A stretch of DNA of 64,000 nt from Streptomyces sp. DSM 15324 (GCF_001514285.1 NZ_KQ949029.1:264377-328376); one strand, 5' to 3'. Numbered from the stretch's first letter, positions 14,712-23,927 are shown. Numbers and translations: made by a program. Notes: generated from the letters alone by a model not told the origin.

Positions 14712-14962
14712 ATCCAGACGTCGATGGGCCCGAAGGCCTGCTCGGCGGCGTCGGCGGCCCGCTCGACCTGCCGGGCGTCGGCGGTGTCGGCGATCTGGAC
14801 GAGCGCACGGCCTCCGAGGGATTCCACCTCTTTCGCGGCGGCCTCCAGGCCCGCCCGGCCGCGCGCGAGCAGGACCACGTCGGCGCCGCGCTCGCCGTAG
14901 AGGCGCGCGACGGCGCGGCCGATGCCGGCGCTCGCTCCGGTGACGACGACGGTCTCGGACAT
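14712..14962 (-). pseudogene. Short-chain dehydrogenase, 3'-truncated
   Basis: It starts with a good ribosome site (GAGGGAG) at MSETVVVTGASAGIGRAVARLYG and has the TGASAGIG cofactor motif and RGADVVLLARGR. It stops resembling an SDR after FGPIDVW (about residue 82), before the catalytic Ser-Tyr-Lys. There it fuses to DUF6766 sequence. The reading frame stays open to 14129, but the continuation is noise. It would be the last gene of the minus-strand operon starting at 21098. Confidence 0.65.
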
Positions 14963-15026
14963 GGTCGACTCCCTCTGGTCGTGGCGGGGATGCGCGGTGG
15001 GTGGGTGGGGCGGGTGCCTCCCGCTG

Positions 15027-16136
15027 TCAGGCCACGCGGTAGGGCTCTGCCCGCTCCTGGTCGAGGACCAGGCCGAGGCCGGGTGCGCCGTCGGCGCCGG
15101 GCGTGACGCTGCCGCCGTGGGCGGAGAGGACTCCGTGGAAGAAGGTGCGTTCGATGCGGACGTGGTCGTGGAACCATTCGAGGTGGCGGCAGTTGGGCAC
15201 GGTGGCGGCGGCGTGCGCGTGGGCGTGCGGGGCGCAGTGGCCGGAGATGTCGATGCCGTGGGCCTCGGCGAGGGCGGCGGCGCGCAGCCAGACGGTGATG
15301 CCGCCGCAGCGGGTGACGTCGGCCTGGAGGCAGTCCACCGCTCCGGCGGCGAGCAGGTGGGCCAAGTACGGCAGGCTGTAGCCGTACTCGCCGGCCGTCA
15401 CGTCCTGGGGCACCTGCTCGCGGATCGCGGCGAGGGCGGCCGGGTGGTCGGAGGAGACCGGTTCCTCGAGCCAGGTCACGCCCTCGTCGGCGAGTGCCCG
15501 GCCCACCCGCGCGGCCTGTTTGGCGCCGTAGCCGCCGTTGGCGTCGACGTACAGCTCGGTGGTCCCGCCGATGACGGCTCGGGCTCGGGCCACGCGCCGC
15601 CGGTCGCGCTCCTCGCGGCGTCCCCACGACTCCGCGATCTTGATCTTGACGCGGGGGATGCCGTCGCCCTCGGTCCAGCCGCGCAGTTGCCGTTCCAGCT
15701 GTTCGTCGTCGTACGTGGTGAAGCCGCCGCTGCCGTAGACCGGCACCTCGTCCCGGGCCGCGCCCAGCAGCCGCACGAGCGGCAGGCCGAGCAGGCGGGC
15801 CTTGCAGTCCCACAGCGCGATGTCGACGGCCGAGACCGCCTGGGCGGCCACGCCGGGCAGCCCGGCGTTGCGCACCGCCCGGCGCATGGCCTCGTTGATC
15901 CGTGGCACGTCGAGGGCGTCGGAGCCGGTGACCACGCCGGCCAGCAGGTCGTCGACGACACGTGCCGTCGCGGCGGGCGCGTAGGTGTAGCCGAGGCCCG
16001 TGACGCTCCCGCAGTCGACGCTCGCCAGGACCAGGGTCGTGCTGTCCCAGGCGAGGGTGCCGTCGGCCTCGGGGGCGTCGGTGGGCACGGTGTAGACGGC
16101 CGTGCCCACCCGCTCCACGACCGGGCTGTCGCTCAT
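15027..16136 (-). CDS. Enolase-superfamily enzyme (mandelate racemase / muconate cycloisomerase type)
   Basis: The 369-residue protein has an N-terminal capping domain and a TIM barrel with the superfamily catalytic pattern: KIKI (Lys-x-Lys), YVDANGG with the metal Asp, WLEEP with the second acid, and a third acid followed by SGHCAPHAH with a probable general-base His. Enzymes of this group abstract a proton next to a carboxylate. Members with this sequence style act on sugar acids or cyclic lactones, but the exact substrate is not clear. It overlaps the TPP enzyme by 4 bp and is part of the same minus-strand operon. Confidence 0.82.
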   Translation of the reverse strand: MSDSPVVERVGTAVYTVPTDAPEADGTLAWDSTTLVLASVDCGSVTGLGYTYAPAATARVVDDLLAGVVTGSDALDVPRINEAMRRAVRNAGLPGVAAQAVSAVDIALWDCKARLLGLPLVRLLGAARDEVPVYGSGGFTTYDDEQLERQLRGWTEGDGIPRVKIKIAESWGRREERDRRRVARARAVIGGTTELYVDANGGYGAKQAARVGRALADEGVTWLEEPVSSDHPAALAAIREQVPQDVTAGEYGYSLPYLAHLLAAGAVDCLQADVTRCGGITVWLRAAALAEAHGIDISGHCAPHAHAHAAATVPNCRHLEWFHDHVRIERTFFHGVLSAHGGSVTPGADGAPGLGLVLDQERAEPYRVA

Positions 16137-17977
16137 GTGCCGTCCTTCTCGTCCCGGTGGGCCTCCTTCGCCCCGGGGCGGTCCGCGCGGTGGCGGTGGC
16201 CGGGCAGGAGGTCCTGGACCTTGGCCTTGAAGCCCTGGCGGACCATGGCCGCGCGGTCGCTGTCGCCCTTGAGGACCGAGGACGCCGCCGCCTCGATCTG
16301 GTCGAGGCTCGCATGCGGCGGGATCGGCGGGACGGCGGGGTCGGTCACGAAGTCCAGGACGCAGGGCCGGTCGGCGGCCAGCGCGGCCGTCCAGGCGTCC
16401 ACGACGTCGCCCGGCTTCTCGACCCGTATGCCCTTCAGCCCCACCATGCGGGCGAAGTCGGCGTAGGGGATGTCGGGGATCGACTGCGAGGGCAGGAACT
16501 GCGGGGCGCCTTCCATCGCCCGCATCTCCCAGGTGACCTGGTTGAGGTCCTGGTTGTTCAGCACCGCCACGATCAGCCGGGGGTCCTCCCATTCGTGGTG
16601 GTACTTGGCGACGGTGATCAGCTCGGCCATGCCGTTCATCTGCATGGCCCCGTCGCCGACGAGCGCGATCGCCGGCCGGTCGCCGTGTGCGAACTTGGCG
16701 CCGATCGCGTACGGCACCCCGGGGCCCATCGTGGCGAGCGTGCCCGACAGCGAACCGCGCATGGCGCCGCGCAGCCGCAGATGGCGGGCGTACCAGTTGG
16801 CGGCCGAACCGGAGTCGGAGGACAGGATGACGTTCTCCGGCAGCAGGGCGTCCAGCGCGTGGACGACGTACTCGGGGTTGACCGGGTCGGCGTCGACCGC
16901 GGCGCGCCGCTGCATGACCTCCCACCAGCGGGCGGTGTTCTTCTCGATCTGCTCGCGCCAGCTGCGGTGCCTGTTCGTCTCGAGCAGCGGCAGCAGCCGG
17001 GTGAGCGTCTCGCGGGCGTCGCCGACGAGGTTGACCTCGAACGGGTAGCGCAGCCCGACCATGTGCGGGTCGATGTCGATCTGCACCGCCCGCGCCTGCC
17101 CGAACTCGGGCAGGAACTGGGTGTACGGGAAGGAGGAGCCGATGACGAGGAGGGTGTCGCAACGCATCATCAGCTCGTACGAGGGCCGGGTGCCCAGCAG
17201 TCCGATGGAGCCGGTGACGTACGGCAGGTCGTCGTCGAGGGCGTCCTTGCCCAGCAGCGCCTTCGCCACGCCGGCGCCGAGCCGGTCGGCGACCGCCATG
17301 ACCTCCTGCCGGGCCCCGCGGGCTCCCTGCCCGACCAGGAGCGCGACCTTCTCGCCCGCGTTGAGCACCTCGGCGGCCCGCGTGAGGTCCTCGTCGCGCG
17401 GCACCGGGGCGTACTGCGGCGCACCGAGGCTGGACGGCACCATCTTGAAGGCGTGGCCGGGCGGCGCGTAGTCCAGTTCCTGGACGTCGGCGGGGATGAT
17501 CAGGGCGGTGACGGAGCGGCGGGCCACGGCGGTGCGGATCGCGCGGTCCAGGACGTTGGGGAGCTGTTCGGGGACGGTGACCATCTCGCAGAAGTCGGAG
17601 GCGACGTCCTTGTAGAGGCTGATCAGGTCGACCTCCTGCTGGTAGGAGCCGCCCATGGCGCTGCGGTTGGTCTGTCCGACGATCGCGACGACGGGCACGT
17701 GGTCGAGTTTGGCGTCGTACAGCCCGTTGAGGAGGTGGATGGCGCCGGGGCCGGACGTGGCGGCGCACACGCCGACCCGGCCGGAGAACTTGGCGTAGCC
17801 GACGGCTTCGAAGGCCGCCATCTCCTCGTGCCGGGCCTGGATGAAGCGGGGGTTGTCGTCGGCACGGCCCCAGGCCGCGAGCAGACCGTTGATGCCGTCG
17901 CCGGGGTAGGCGAAGACATGGTCCACTCCCCAGGCGCGCAGGCGCTCGAGGAGATGGTCGGAAACCTTCTGCGACAT
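16133..17977 (-). CDS. Thiamine-diphosphate enzyme, pyruvate oxidase-like
   Basis: The 614-residue protein has three TPP-enzyme domains: an N-terminal pyrimidine domain (YPGDGINGLLAAWG, RHEEMAAFEAVGYAKF with the activating Glu), a central FAD/NAD-like domain, and a C-terminal pyrophosphate domain with GDGAMQMNGMAEL and the later NNQDLN of the Mg-binding motif. It resembles PoxB-type enzymes that oxidatively decarboxylate pyruvate. The C-terminal tail is charged and may contact the membrane. It is preceded by a GGAAAGG ribosome site and lies 40 bp after the FAD/Fe-S dehydrogenase gene, so a 2-oxoacid route in one operon is likely. Confidence 0.85.
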   Translation of the reverse strand: MSQKVSDHLLERLRAWGVDHVFAYPGDGINGLLAAWGRADDNPRFIQARHEEMAAFEAVGYAKFSGRVGVCAATSGPGAIHLLNGLYDAKLDHVPVVAIVGQTNRSAMGGSYQQEVDLISLYKDVASDFCEMVTVPEQLPNVLDRAIRTAVARRSVTALIIPADVQELDYAPPGHAFKMVPSSLGAPQYAPVPRDEDLTRAAEVLNAGEKVALLVGQGARGARQEVMAVADRLGAGVAKALLGKDALDDDLPYVTGSIGLLGTRPSYELMMRCDTLLVIGSSFPYTQFLPEFGQARAVQIDIDPHMVGLRYPFEVNLVGDARETLTRLLPLLETNRHRSWREQIEKNTARWWEVMQRRAAVDADPVNPEYVVHALDALLPENVILSSDSGSAANWYARHLRLRGAMRGSLSGTLATMGPGVPYAIGAKFAHGDRPAIALVGDGAMQMNGMAELITVAKYHHEWEDPRLIVAVLNNQDLNQVTWEMRAMEGAPQFLPSQSIPDIPYADFARMVGLKGIRVEKPGDVVDAWTAALAADRPCVLDFVTDPAVPPIPPHASLDQIEAAASSVLKGDSDRAAMVRQGFKAKVQDLLPGHRHRADRPGAKEAHRDEKDGT

Positions 17978-18017
17978 GGTCGACTGCCTTTCCGGTGGTG
18001 GCTTTCGTGACGAGGGG

Positions 18018-21000
18018 TCAGGGGTGGCGCAGCGAGCGGACGGCGGCGCGGCCGGCGGCCGTGGCGGCGGTCGCCGTCACGGTGGCCGCGGCCGCGGTGG
18101 CCGTCCAGCGGGACGTCCGGGAGGGCGGGGCGGGGCGTACGGCGAGGCGTTCGGGGTGCTCGCCCGGGAGCGTGCCGTCGAGGCCGAGGGCCAGGACCTC
18201 GGCGAGGTGCAGGGCCCGCCGTCCGGTGCCGCCCTGTTCGATCTGGGTACGGCAGCTGAAGCCGTCCGCGAGGACGAGACGGTCCGGGGCGGCGGCGCGG
18301 ACCGCGGGCAGGACGCCCAGTTCGGCGACGTCCGTGGAGATCTCGTGGTGGCCGCGTTCGAAGCCGAAGTTGCCGGCCAGGCCGCAGCAGCCCTCGTCGA
18401 GGACGTCGGCGTCCAGGTGGGCGCGGCGCATCAGCTCGCGGTCCGCGTCGAACTTCATGACGGCGTGCTGGTGGCAGTGGGTCTGGACGGTCGCCCGCCG
18501 GCCGAGCGGCGGGGGCCGCCAGTCGTCGGGCGCGTGGTGGACGAGGTGTTCGGCGAAGGTGCGGACCTGCCCTGCCAGCCGGAGCACGTCCTGGTCGGCG
18601 GGCATCAGGTCGGGGGCGTCGGAGCGGAACACCGCGGTACAGGACGGTTCGAGCCCGATGACCGGGGTGCCGGCCTCCAGGTAGGGGCGCAGCACGCCGA
18701 GGGTGTGGCGGAGCACCTTCCGGGCGCGTGGCAGCTGCCCGGTGGAGATCCAGGTGAGTCCGCAGCACACCGGGCGGGTGGGGACGGTGACGCGGAAGCC
18801 GGCGTCCTCCAGGACGCGTACGGCCGACACGGCGATCGCGGGATGGAAGGAGTTGCTGAAGGTGTCCGGCCACAGGACGACGGTGCGCGGGTCGGCCGGG
18901 TCGGGTTCGTCGGCGTGGTGGCCCTGCCACCACTGCTGGAAGGACCGCGTGGCGAAGACGGGTGCCGCCCGTGCCTCGTCGACGCCGGCCAGTCGCTTGC
19001 CCGCCCCGGCGAGACCGGGCGCGTGCAGGGCGCTGTTGACCAGCCGGGGCGCGGTGCGGGCCAGCCGGGCCCACACGGGGAGCCAGCCCATGGAGTAGTG
19101 GGCGGCGGGGCGCGGCCGTCCCTCGTAGTGGTGGGCGAGGAACTCCGCCTTGAGGGTGGCCATGTCGACGCCCGTCGGGCAGTCCGACTTGCAGCCCTTG
19201 CAGGCCAGGCAGAGGTCCAGTGCGTCGCGTACCTCGGTGGAGCGCCAGCCGTCGGGGACGGCCGAGTCGGGGTGGCCGTCGAGCATCTCGAACAGCAGCC
19301 TGGCGCGGCCGCGGGTGGAGTGTTCCTCCTCCATGGTGGCCCGGTAGGAGGGGCACATGACACCGCCGGTGTGGCCGCGGCAGTTGCCGATGCCGACACA
19401 GCGCATGACCGCCCGGTTGAAGGAGTGGTCGTCCTCGGGGAAGCCGAAGTGCGTCGGCGGGGTCCTCGGGTGCCAGGTGGGCCCGAGGCGCAGCTGGCCG
19501 TCGAGGGGGTGGGGGTGGACGATCTTGCCGGGGTTCATACGGTTGCCGGGGTCGAACAGCGCCTTCAGCTCGCCGAACGCGGTCACGAGCCGCTCGCCGA
19601 ACATCCGGGTGAGCAGCTCTCCCCGGGACTGGCCGTCGCCGTGCTCGCCGGAGAGGGAACCGCCGTAGGAGACGACGAGGTCGGCGGCCCGCTCCAGGAA
19701 GCGGCGGAAGTCGGCCACGCCTTCGGCGGTCCGGAGCCCGAACGGGATGCGGGTGTGGACGCAGCCCTGTCCGAAGTGCCCGTACAGGGACGGATGGTCG
19801 TACCCGAACTCCCCGAACAGCTCCTTCAGGTCCCGCAGATAGTCCCCGAGCCGCTCGGGCGGCACGGCCGAGTCCTCCCAGCCCTCCCAGGTCTCGCGGT
19901 CGTCGGGCGGACGGGCGGTGACGCCCAGCCCGGCCTCGCGCGCCCTGAGCATGCGCTGCTCGCGTTCGGGATCGTCGGAGAAGGCGACGTCGGCGTCCTT
20001 CTCGGTGCGGTCGACGGCGCGCAGCAGGGCGTGTGCCTGCTCGTCCACCTCCTCCTGGCTGTCGCCGGCGAACTGCAGCATCAGCCAGCTGTCGCCCTGC
20101 GGCAGGGCGTCGAGGGACGCCAGGTAGGCGCCTTCCTCACGCATCAGCTGGGCCATCCGGCCGTCCAGCGCCTCCAGCTGTCCGGGCGAACAGTGCTCCA
20201 GCAGCCGGGGTACGTCGTCGGCGGCGGCGCAGATGTCGTCGTAGCCGAGGACCAGCAGCGACTGGTACGCGGGCACCGGCACCAGGTCGAGCTCGGCGTG
20301 CAGCACGGTCGCCAGGGTTTCCTCGCTGCCGACCAGCGTCCGCGCCACGTCGAAGCCGTTCTCGGGGAGCAGGGAGTCGAGGTTGTAGCCGGAGACCCGG
20401 CGCGGGATCTTCGGATAGCCGCGGCGGATTTCGGCGAGGTACTCGGTGACGACCCGGTCCAGGCCGGCGTACAGCTCGGCGCGGGGGCCGCCCTCGGCGG
20501 CGATCCGGGCCCGCTCGGCCTTCGACGTCGGCCCGGCCCACATCCGCAGGCCGTCGTAGGTGAGCACCTCCAGACGGCGGACGTTGTCGACGGTCTTGCC
20601 GTACGCCTGCGCGGACGCGCCGCACGAGTTGTTGCCGATCATGCCGCCCAGGGCGCAGTGGCTGTGCGTGGAGGGTTTGGGGCCGAACTGGAGCCGGTGG
20701 GCCGCCAGCCGCCGGTTGAGCGCGTCCAGCACGATGCCCGGTTCGACCACGCAGGTCCGGGCGTCGGGATCGACGGCGACGAGCCGGTGGCAGTACTTGC
20801 TCCAGTCGATCACCACGGCGGGGTTGGTCGACTGTCCGGCGAGGCTGGTCCCGCCGCCGCGGGAGAGGACCGGGGCACCGAACCGGGCGCACACGCGCAC
20901 CGCCTCGGCCGCGCCCTCCACCGTCCGGGGCACCACGACCCCGATCGGGAGCTGCCGGTAGTTGGAGCCGTCCGTGGCGTAGGCGCCCCTGCTGCCCGCG

Positions 21001-21098
21001 TCGAACCTGACCTCGGCGTCCGTTTCCTCGGCGAGCGCCGCCGTCAGTGCCGCCACGTCCACGTCTGCCGACGTACCGGGGGGAGGGGGACGAGTCAT
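18018..21098 (-). CDS. FAD-linked oxidase fused to Fe-S ferredoxin/CCG domains (GlcD-GlcF / Dld-like)
   Basis: This 1026-residue protein fuses two enzymes that are often separate. The first half is an FAD-binding PCMH-type oxidase (SRGGGTSLAGQS near residue 85, then an FAD-linked oxidase C domain with SGEHGDG). The second half has a 4Fe-4S motif CLACKGCKSDCPTG and two cysteine-rich domains with CCG boxes (RPVCCGLTW and EGCCGLAGNFG). Such enzymes oxidise D-lactate, glycolate or other 2-hydroxy acids and pass electrons to quinone. The last 40 residues are an Ala/Thr-rich tail. A GGGTACCC box lies about 40 bp upstream. It leads a minus-strand operon with the TPP and enolase-type genes, in keeping with 2-hydroxy/2-oxo acid metabolism. 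Confidence 0.87.
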   Translation of the reverse strand: MTRPPPPGTSADVDVAALTAALAEETDAEVRFDAGSRGAYATDGSNYRQLPIGVVVPRTVEGAAEAVRVCARFGAPVLSRGGGTSLAGQSTNPAVVIDWSKYCHRLVAVDPDARTCVVEPGIVLDALNRRLAAHRLQFGPKPSTHSHCALGGMIGNNSCGASAQAYGKTVDNVRRLEVLTYDGLRMWAGPTSKAERARIAAEGGPRAELYAGLDRVVTEYLAEIRRGYPKIPRRVSGYNLDSLLPENGFDVARTLVGSEETLATVLHAELDLVPVPAYQSLLVLGYDDICAAADDVPRLLEHCSPGQLEALDGRMAQLMREEGAYLASLDALPQGDSWLMLQFAGDSQEEVDEQAHALLRAVDRTEKDADVAFSDDPEREQRMLRAREAGLGVTARPPDDRETWEGWEDSAVPPERLGDYLRDLKELFGEFGYDHPSLYGHFGQGCVHTRIPFGLRTAEGVADFRRFLERAADLVVSYGGSLSGEHGDGQSRGELLTRMFGERLVTAFGELKALFDPGNRMNPGKIVHPHPLDGQLRLGPTWHPRTPPTHFGFPEDDHSFNRAVMRCVGIGNCRGHTGGVMCPSYRATMEEEHSTRGRARLLFEMLDGHPDSAVPDGWRSTEVRDALDLCLACKGCKSDCPTGVDMATLKAEFLAHHYEGRPRPAAHYSMGWLPVWARLARTAPRLVNSALHAPGLAGAGKRLAGVDEARAAPVFATRSFQQWWQGHHADEPDPADPRTVVLWPDTFSNSFHPAIAVSAVRVLEDAGFRVTVPTRPVCCGLTWISTGQLPRARKVLRHTLGVLRPYLEAGTPVIGLEPSCTAVFRSDAPDLMPADQDVLRLAGQVRTFAEHLVHHAPDDWRPPPLGRRATVQTHCHQHAVMKFDADRELMRRAHLDADVLDEGCCGLAGNFGFERGHHEISTDVAELGVLPAVRAAAPDRLVLADGFSCRTQIEQGGTGRRALHLAEVLALGLDGTLPGEHPERLAVRPAPPSRTSRWTATAAAATVTATAATAAGRAAVRSLRHP

Positions 21099-21137
21099 CA
21101 GGAGAACCGCCTTCCTGAGCCGGGGCTGCCGCTCCCC

Positions 21138-21145
21138 GGGTACCC
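21138..21145 (-). promoter_or_regulatory. Palindromic GGGTACCC box upstream of the FAD/Fe-S dehydrogenase
   Basis: The box lies about 40 bp before the start codon at 21098, the same spacing as at the other GGGTAC promoters in the window. No GNNT at 14-16 bp was found on the minus strand, so the SigB assignment is tentative. Confidence 0.4.
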
Positions 21146-21183
21146 GGCTCGGAAGGAGGCAAGGGTGCGCTTTCGGGGGTGCC

Positions 21184-21325
21184 TCACAGCGATCCCGGAC
21201 CTCGCCGCGGCGCCGGCCGCTGTCGATCAGCCCGGGCGGGCCGCGCGCCGTCGGGGTGCAGGACCGCCTTGGTCCAGCCCTGGTCGCGGCGGTCGATGTG
21301 TGCGTGGGCCGACGGCGCCTCGCGG
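21184..21325 (-). pseudogene. Possible 3' remnant of a zinc-type alcohol dehydrogenase
   Basis: On the minus strand one frame reads EAPSAHAHIDRRDQGWTKAVLHP and stops at 21184. The GWTKAVLHP ending is typical of the last residues of medium-chain alcohol dehydrogenases. Nothing upstream of it is recognisable. The match is short and could be fortuitous. Confidence 0.35.
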
Positions 21326-21339
21326 CGGCCCTGCCGTTC

Positions 21340-21723
21340 TCAGGGGGCGAGCGCGTCCTCGACCGTCGGCCGGATGTCGAGGACGGTGTCCGCTCCGGTC
21401 AGCTCCAGGACCCTGCGCAGCGGCGGCGCCGGTCTGGCCACGTACAGCCGCGCGGCGGCCGTGCGGTTGAAGGTCAGCAGGACGTTCAGGACGGTGGAGT
21501 CCGCGATGGTGAGTCCGGCCGCGTCCACGACCACCTTGGAGAAGGACGCGGCCCCCGCCTCCAGGGCCGCGCTCAGCGAGGGGGTCGAGTTGGAGTCGAA
21601 GGCGCCGTGCACGGCGACCACCCATGCGCCTTCCTGCTCATGCTGGCTCAGGTACGGCAGCCCGGCGGCGTGCGACCGCGTCGGATCCGACGGCCTGTCA
21701 TCGCTGCCGCTCACGGAACTCAT
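21340..21723 (-). CDS. STAS-domain anti-sigma factor antagonist
   Basis: The 127-residue protein has one STAS domain (about residues 30-120) with the phosphorylation region LTIADSTVLNVLLTFN, where Ser in DST is the usual phospho-acceptor. Unphosphorylated STAS proteins bind an anti-sigma kinase and release the sigma factor. The Met at 21723 is the only good start that leaves the domain whole. It lies 53 bp downstream of the SpoIIE-type phosphatase on the same strand, which could dephosphorylate it. Confidence 0.8.
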   Translation of the reverse strand: MSSVSGSDDRPSDPTRSHAAGLPYLSQHEQEGAWVVAVHGAFDSNSTPSLSAALEAGAASFSKVVVDAAGLTIADSTVLNVLLTFNRTAAARLYVARPAPPLRRVLELTGADTVLDIRPTVEDALAP

Positions 21724-21776
21724 GGCGCGAGTATGGCGCGGAGATCGCTCTTCCGCGAGGAGGCGGGGCCTCCGGC

Positions 21777-23927
21777 TCACACGCCGGGCACCGGCTCCGC
21801 GGCGCCCGGTGCGTCCGGGCCGGCCTCCTGGAGGACGAGCAGGGCGATGTCGTCGAGGCGCTGCCCGGTGGTGCCGGACTCGCCGAGTACGGCGTCGATG
21901 AGCAGGTGCAGGTCCCGGTCGTCGGCCTCGGCGAGGTGCCGGGCGAGACGGGTGATGGACTCCTCCAGGTCGGCGCCCGGTGCTTCGACGAGTCCGTCGG
22001 TGTAGAGGGCCAGCAGCATCCCCTCGTCGAGCGGGATCTCGGTCACGGGGAACCCGGCGTCCGGGTCGATGCCGAGGAGCGGTCCGGGCACCACGTCCAG
22101 GGGCCGGCTCCCGCCGTCGGGAAGGCGCAGGATCGGTGGGGGGTGGCCGGCGCTGGCGAGGGTGACTCGTCGGCGGGCGAGGTCGAGGTGGGCGTAGAGA
22201 CAGCTGGTGAACAGGTCGGGGTCGAGGTCGGTGAGGAGCCGGTTGGTGCGGTGCAGGACCTCGTCGGGGGGTGTGCCGAGGGTCGCGTGGGCGTGGACGG
22301 CGGTGCGTACCTGCCCCATCAGGGCGGCCGCGGCGACGTTGTGGCCCTGGACGTCGCCGATGACGGCGGCCGCCGTGGTGTCGCCGAGGCGGATCAGGTC
22401 GTAGAAGTCCCCTCCGATGTCCATGCCGCGGGTGGCGGGCAGGTAGCGCGCGGCGACGCTCAGGCCGTCGATCGCGGGGAGGGTGCGCGGGAGCAGCGCC
22501 TGCTGGAGGCCGTGGGCGAGTTCGAGTTTGGTGTCGTAGAGGCGGGCGCGGTCGAAGGCCTGGGCGATGAGCCCGGCGAGGGAGGTCAGGACCGCGCGTT
22601 CCTCGGCGGTGAACGGGTGGGGGCGGTCGTACGACAGGACGCAGAGGCCGACCGGGCGGCCGGAGATGATCAGGGGCAGGAAGGCCCAGGCCTGCTTTCC
22701 GCTGGCCGGCGGGGCCTCCGGGTGGGTGCGCCGCATGTCGTCCGGGTCGGCGTAGAACGCGGGGGTGCCGTCGGCCAGTACCTGTCCCGCCGGGGTGAAG
22801 GCGGTGTCCAGCGGGAGGCCGTCCAGGCGGGCGATGGAGTCGGAGGCGTAGCCGCGGTGGCCGGTGATCCGCAGCCGGCCCGCTTCGGCGGTGGACAGGA
22901 CGAGCCCCTGGGCGCCGAAGGCGGGCATGATCTGGTCGGCCACCAGGTCGACGACGTCCTGCACGCCGACGACCTCGGTCAGTGCCGCGGCGAGATGCGT
23001 GAGCTGGTAGAGCTGGCCGGCGCGGGCCGACGTGTCGGCGGCGCCGGTCCGGGCGGCCGCCGGTGCGGAGGGCTCGTCGGCACTGCTGGGGAGGATGCGG
23101 ACGCTGATGCCGCTGTCGTCCGGGTAGAGGTGGAGGTCGAGCCACTGGTCCGGCGGGCGGCACGCGCTGAAGGTGACGGGCTCGCGGCTGATCACGGCGG
23201 CACGGTAGCGGTCCTCGTAGAGGGGGGAGTCGAGCCAGCGCAGGGACTGCCAGGGCAACGTGCCCAGCAGGTGCGCCGCCTCACGGCCGAGGAGCTCCGC
23301 GGCGCCGGAGCTGACATAGGTGAAGCGCCCCTCCAGGTCCAGCGCGCAGCTGCCGCCGGGCAGGCGCTCGACGAGGTCGGCGACGGCGAGCTCCGGGGGC
23401 GCGGACCGGTGGCCGGTTCCGAGGGGAACCGCGCGCGGCCGCTCGCGGGGGGCCGACCAGGGCCGTACGGCGGCCTCCTCCAGCAGCCGGGCCAGACGGC
23501 CGCAACTGGACATGATGTTGCCGCGCTCGCGCGGGGTCATGGGGGAGGGGCGCGGGGCGGGCCACATCAGCAGCAGGGTCCCCCACCGCCGGACGCCGGT
23601 GACCGGCGCGGCCGCCAGCGCCAGCGGGTAGGGGAGGACCATCGCGGTGCGCGGATAGGAGAGGACCATCTCCTCCTGGCTGCCGACCCACACCATCCGT
23701 GCCTCACGCACGGCGTCGGCCACGGGTGCCGGAGAGGCGAGCGGGACCCTCGTCCAGGGTGCGGCGAACTCGACCGGTGCGCCGCACACCGCGTCCAGGT
23801 GCAGCACCGTCTCGTCCGGTGCGAGCAGGTACAGGGCACCGATGGACGCTCCCGTCCGGCGCACCGTCTCCGCGAAGGCGGCGTCCAACGCCTCGGTGTG
23901 CGCCCGCGGATCGGCCCTACCGGTCAT
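21777..23927 (-). CDS. SpoIIE-type PP2C phosphatase with PAS and GAF sensor domains
   Basis: The 716-residue protein begins MTGRADPRAHTEALDAAF with a GAF-like region (about 10-160), then a PAS-like segment (LPGGSCALDLEGRFTYVSSGAAELLG), a second GAF domain around 320-470, and a C-terminal PP2C/SpoIIE domain: RGMDIGGDFYDLIRL, VIGDVQGHNVAAAALMG, SAGHPPPIL and YTDGLVE. The metal-binding Asp residues are present. It would dephosphorylate a STAS antagonist in response to small-molecule or redox cues. The start has GAGGAG nearby. It lies directly upstream of such a STAS gene. Confidence 0.87.
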   Translation of the reverse strand: MTGRADPRAHTEALDAAFAETVRRTGASIGALYLLAPDETVLHLDAVCGAPVEFAAPWTRVPLASPAPVADAVREARMVWVGSQEEMVLSYPRTAMVLPYPLALAAAPVTGVRRWGTLLLMWPAPRPSPMTPRERGNIMSSCGRLARLLEEAAVRPWSAPRERPRAVPLGTGHRSAPPELAVADLVERLPGGSCALDLEGRFTYVSSGAAELLGREAAHLLGTLPWQSLRWLDSPLYEDRYRAAVISREPVTFSACRPPDQWLDLHLYPDDSGISVRILPSSADEPSAPAAARTGAADTSARAGQLYQLTHLAAALTEVVGVQDVVDLVADQIMPAFGAQGLVLSTAEAGRLRITGHRGYASDSIARLDGLPLDTAFTPAGQVLADGTPAFYADPDDMRRTHPEAPPASGKQAWAFLPLIISGRPVGLCVLSYDRPHPFTAEERAVLTSLAGLIAQAFDRARLYDTKLELAHGLQQALLPRTLPAIDGLSVAARYLPATRGMDIGGDFYDLIRLGDTTAAAVIGDVQGHNVAAAALMGQVRTAVHAHATLGTPPDEVLHRTNRLLTDLDPDLFTSCLYAHLDLARRRVTLASAGHPPPILRLPDGGSRPLDVVPGPLLGIDPDAGFPVTEIPLDEGMLLALYTDGLVEAPGADLEESITRLARHLAEADDRDLHLLIDAVLGESGTTGQRLDDIALLVLQEAGPDAPGAAEPVPGV

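Noticed and set aside
14129..14962. Full-length 277-residue SDR
   Set aside because: After about 82 residues the frame leaves SDR sequence and reads DUF6766 DNA in the wrong frame.
17976..21470. 1164-residue plus-strand frame opposite the FAD/Fe-S dehydrogenase
   Set aside because: Shadow of a gene with clear FAD and Fe-S motifs on the other strand, with no recognisable domain.
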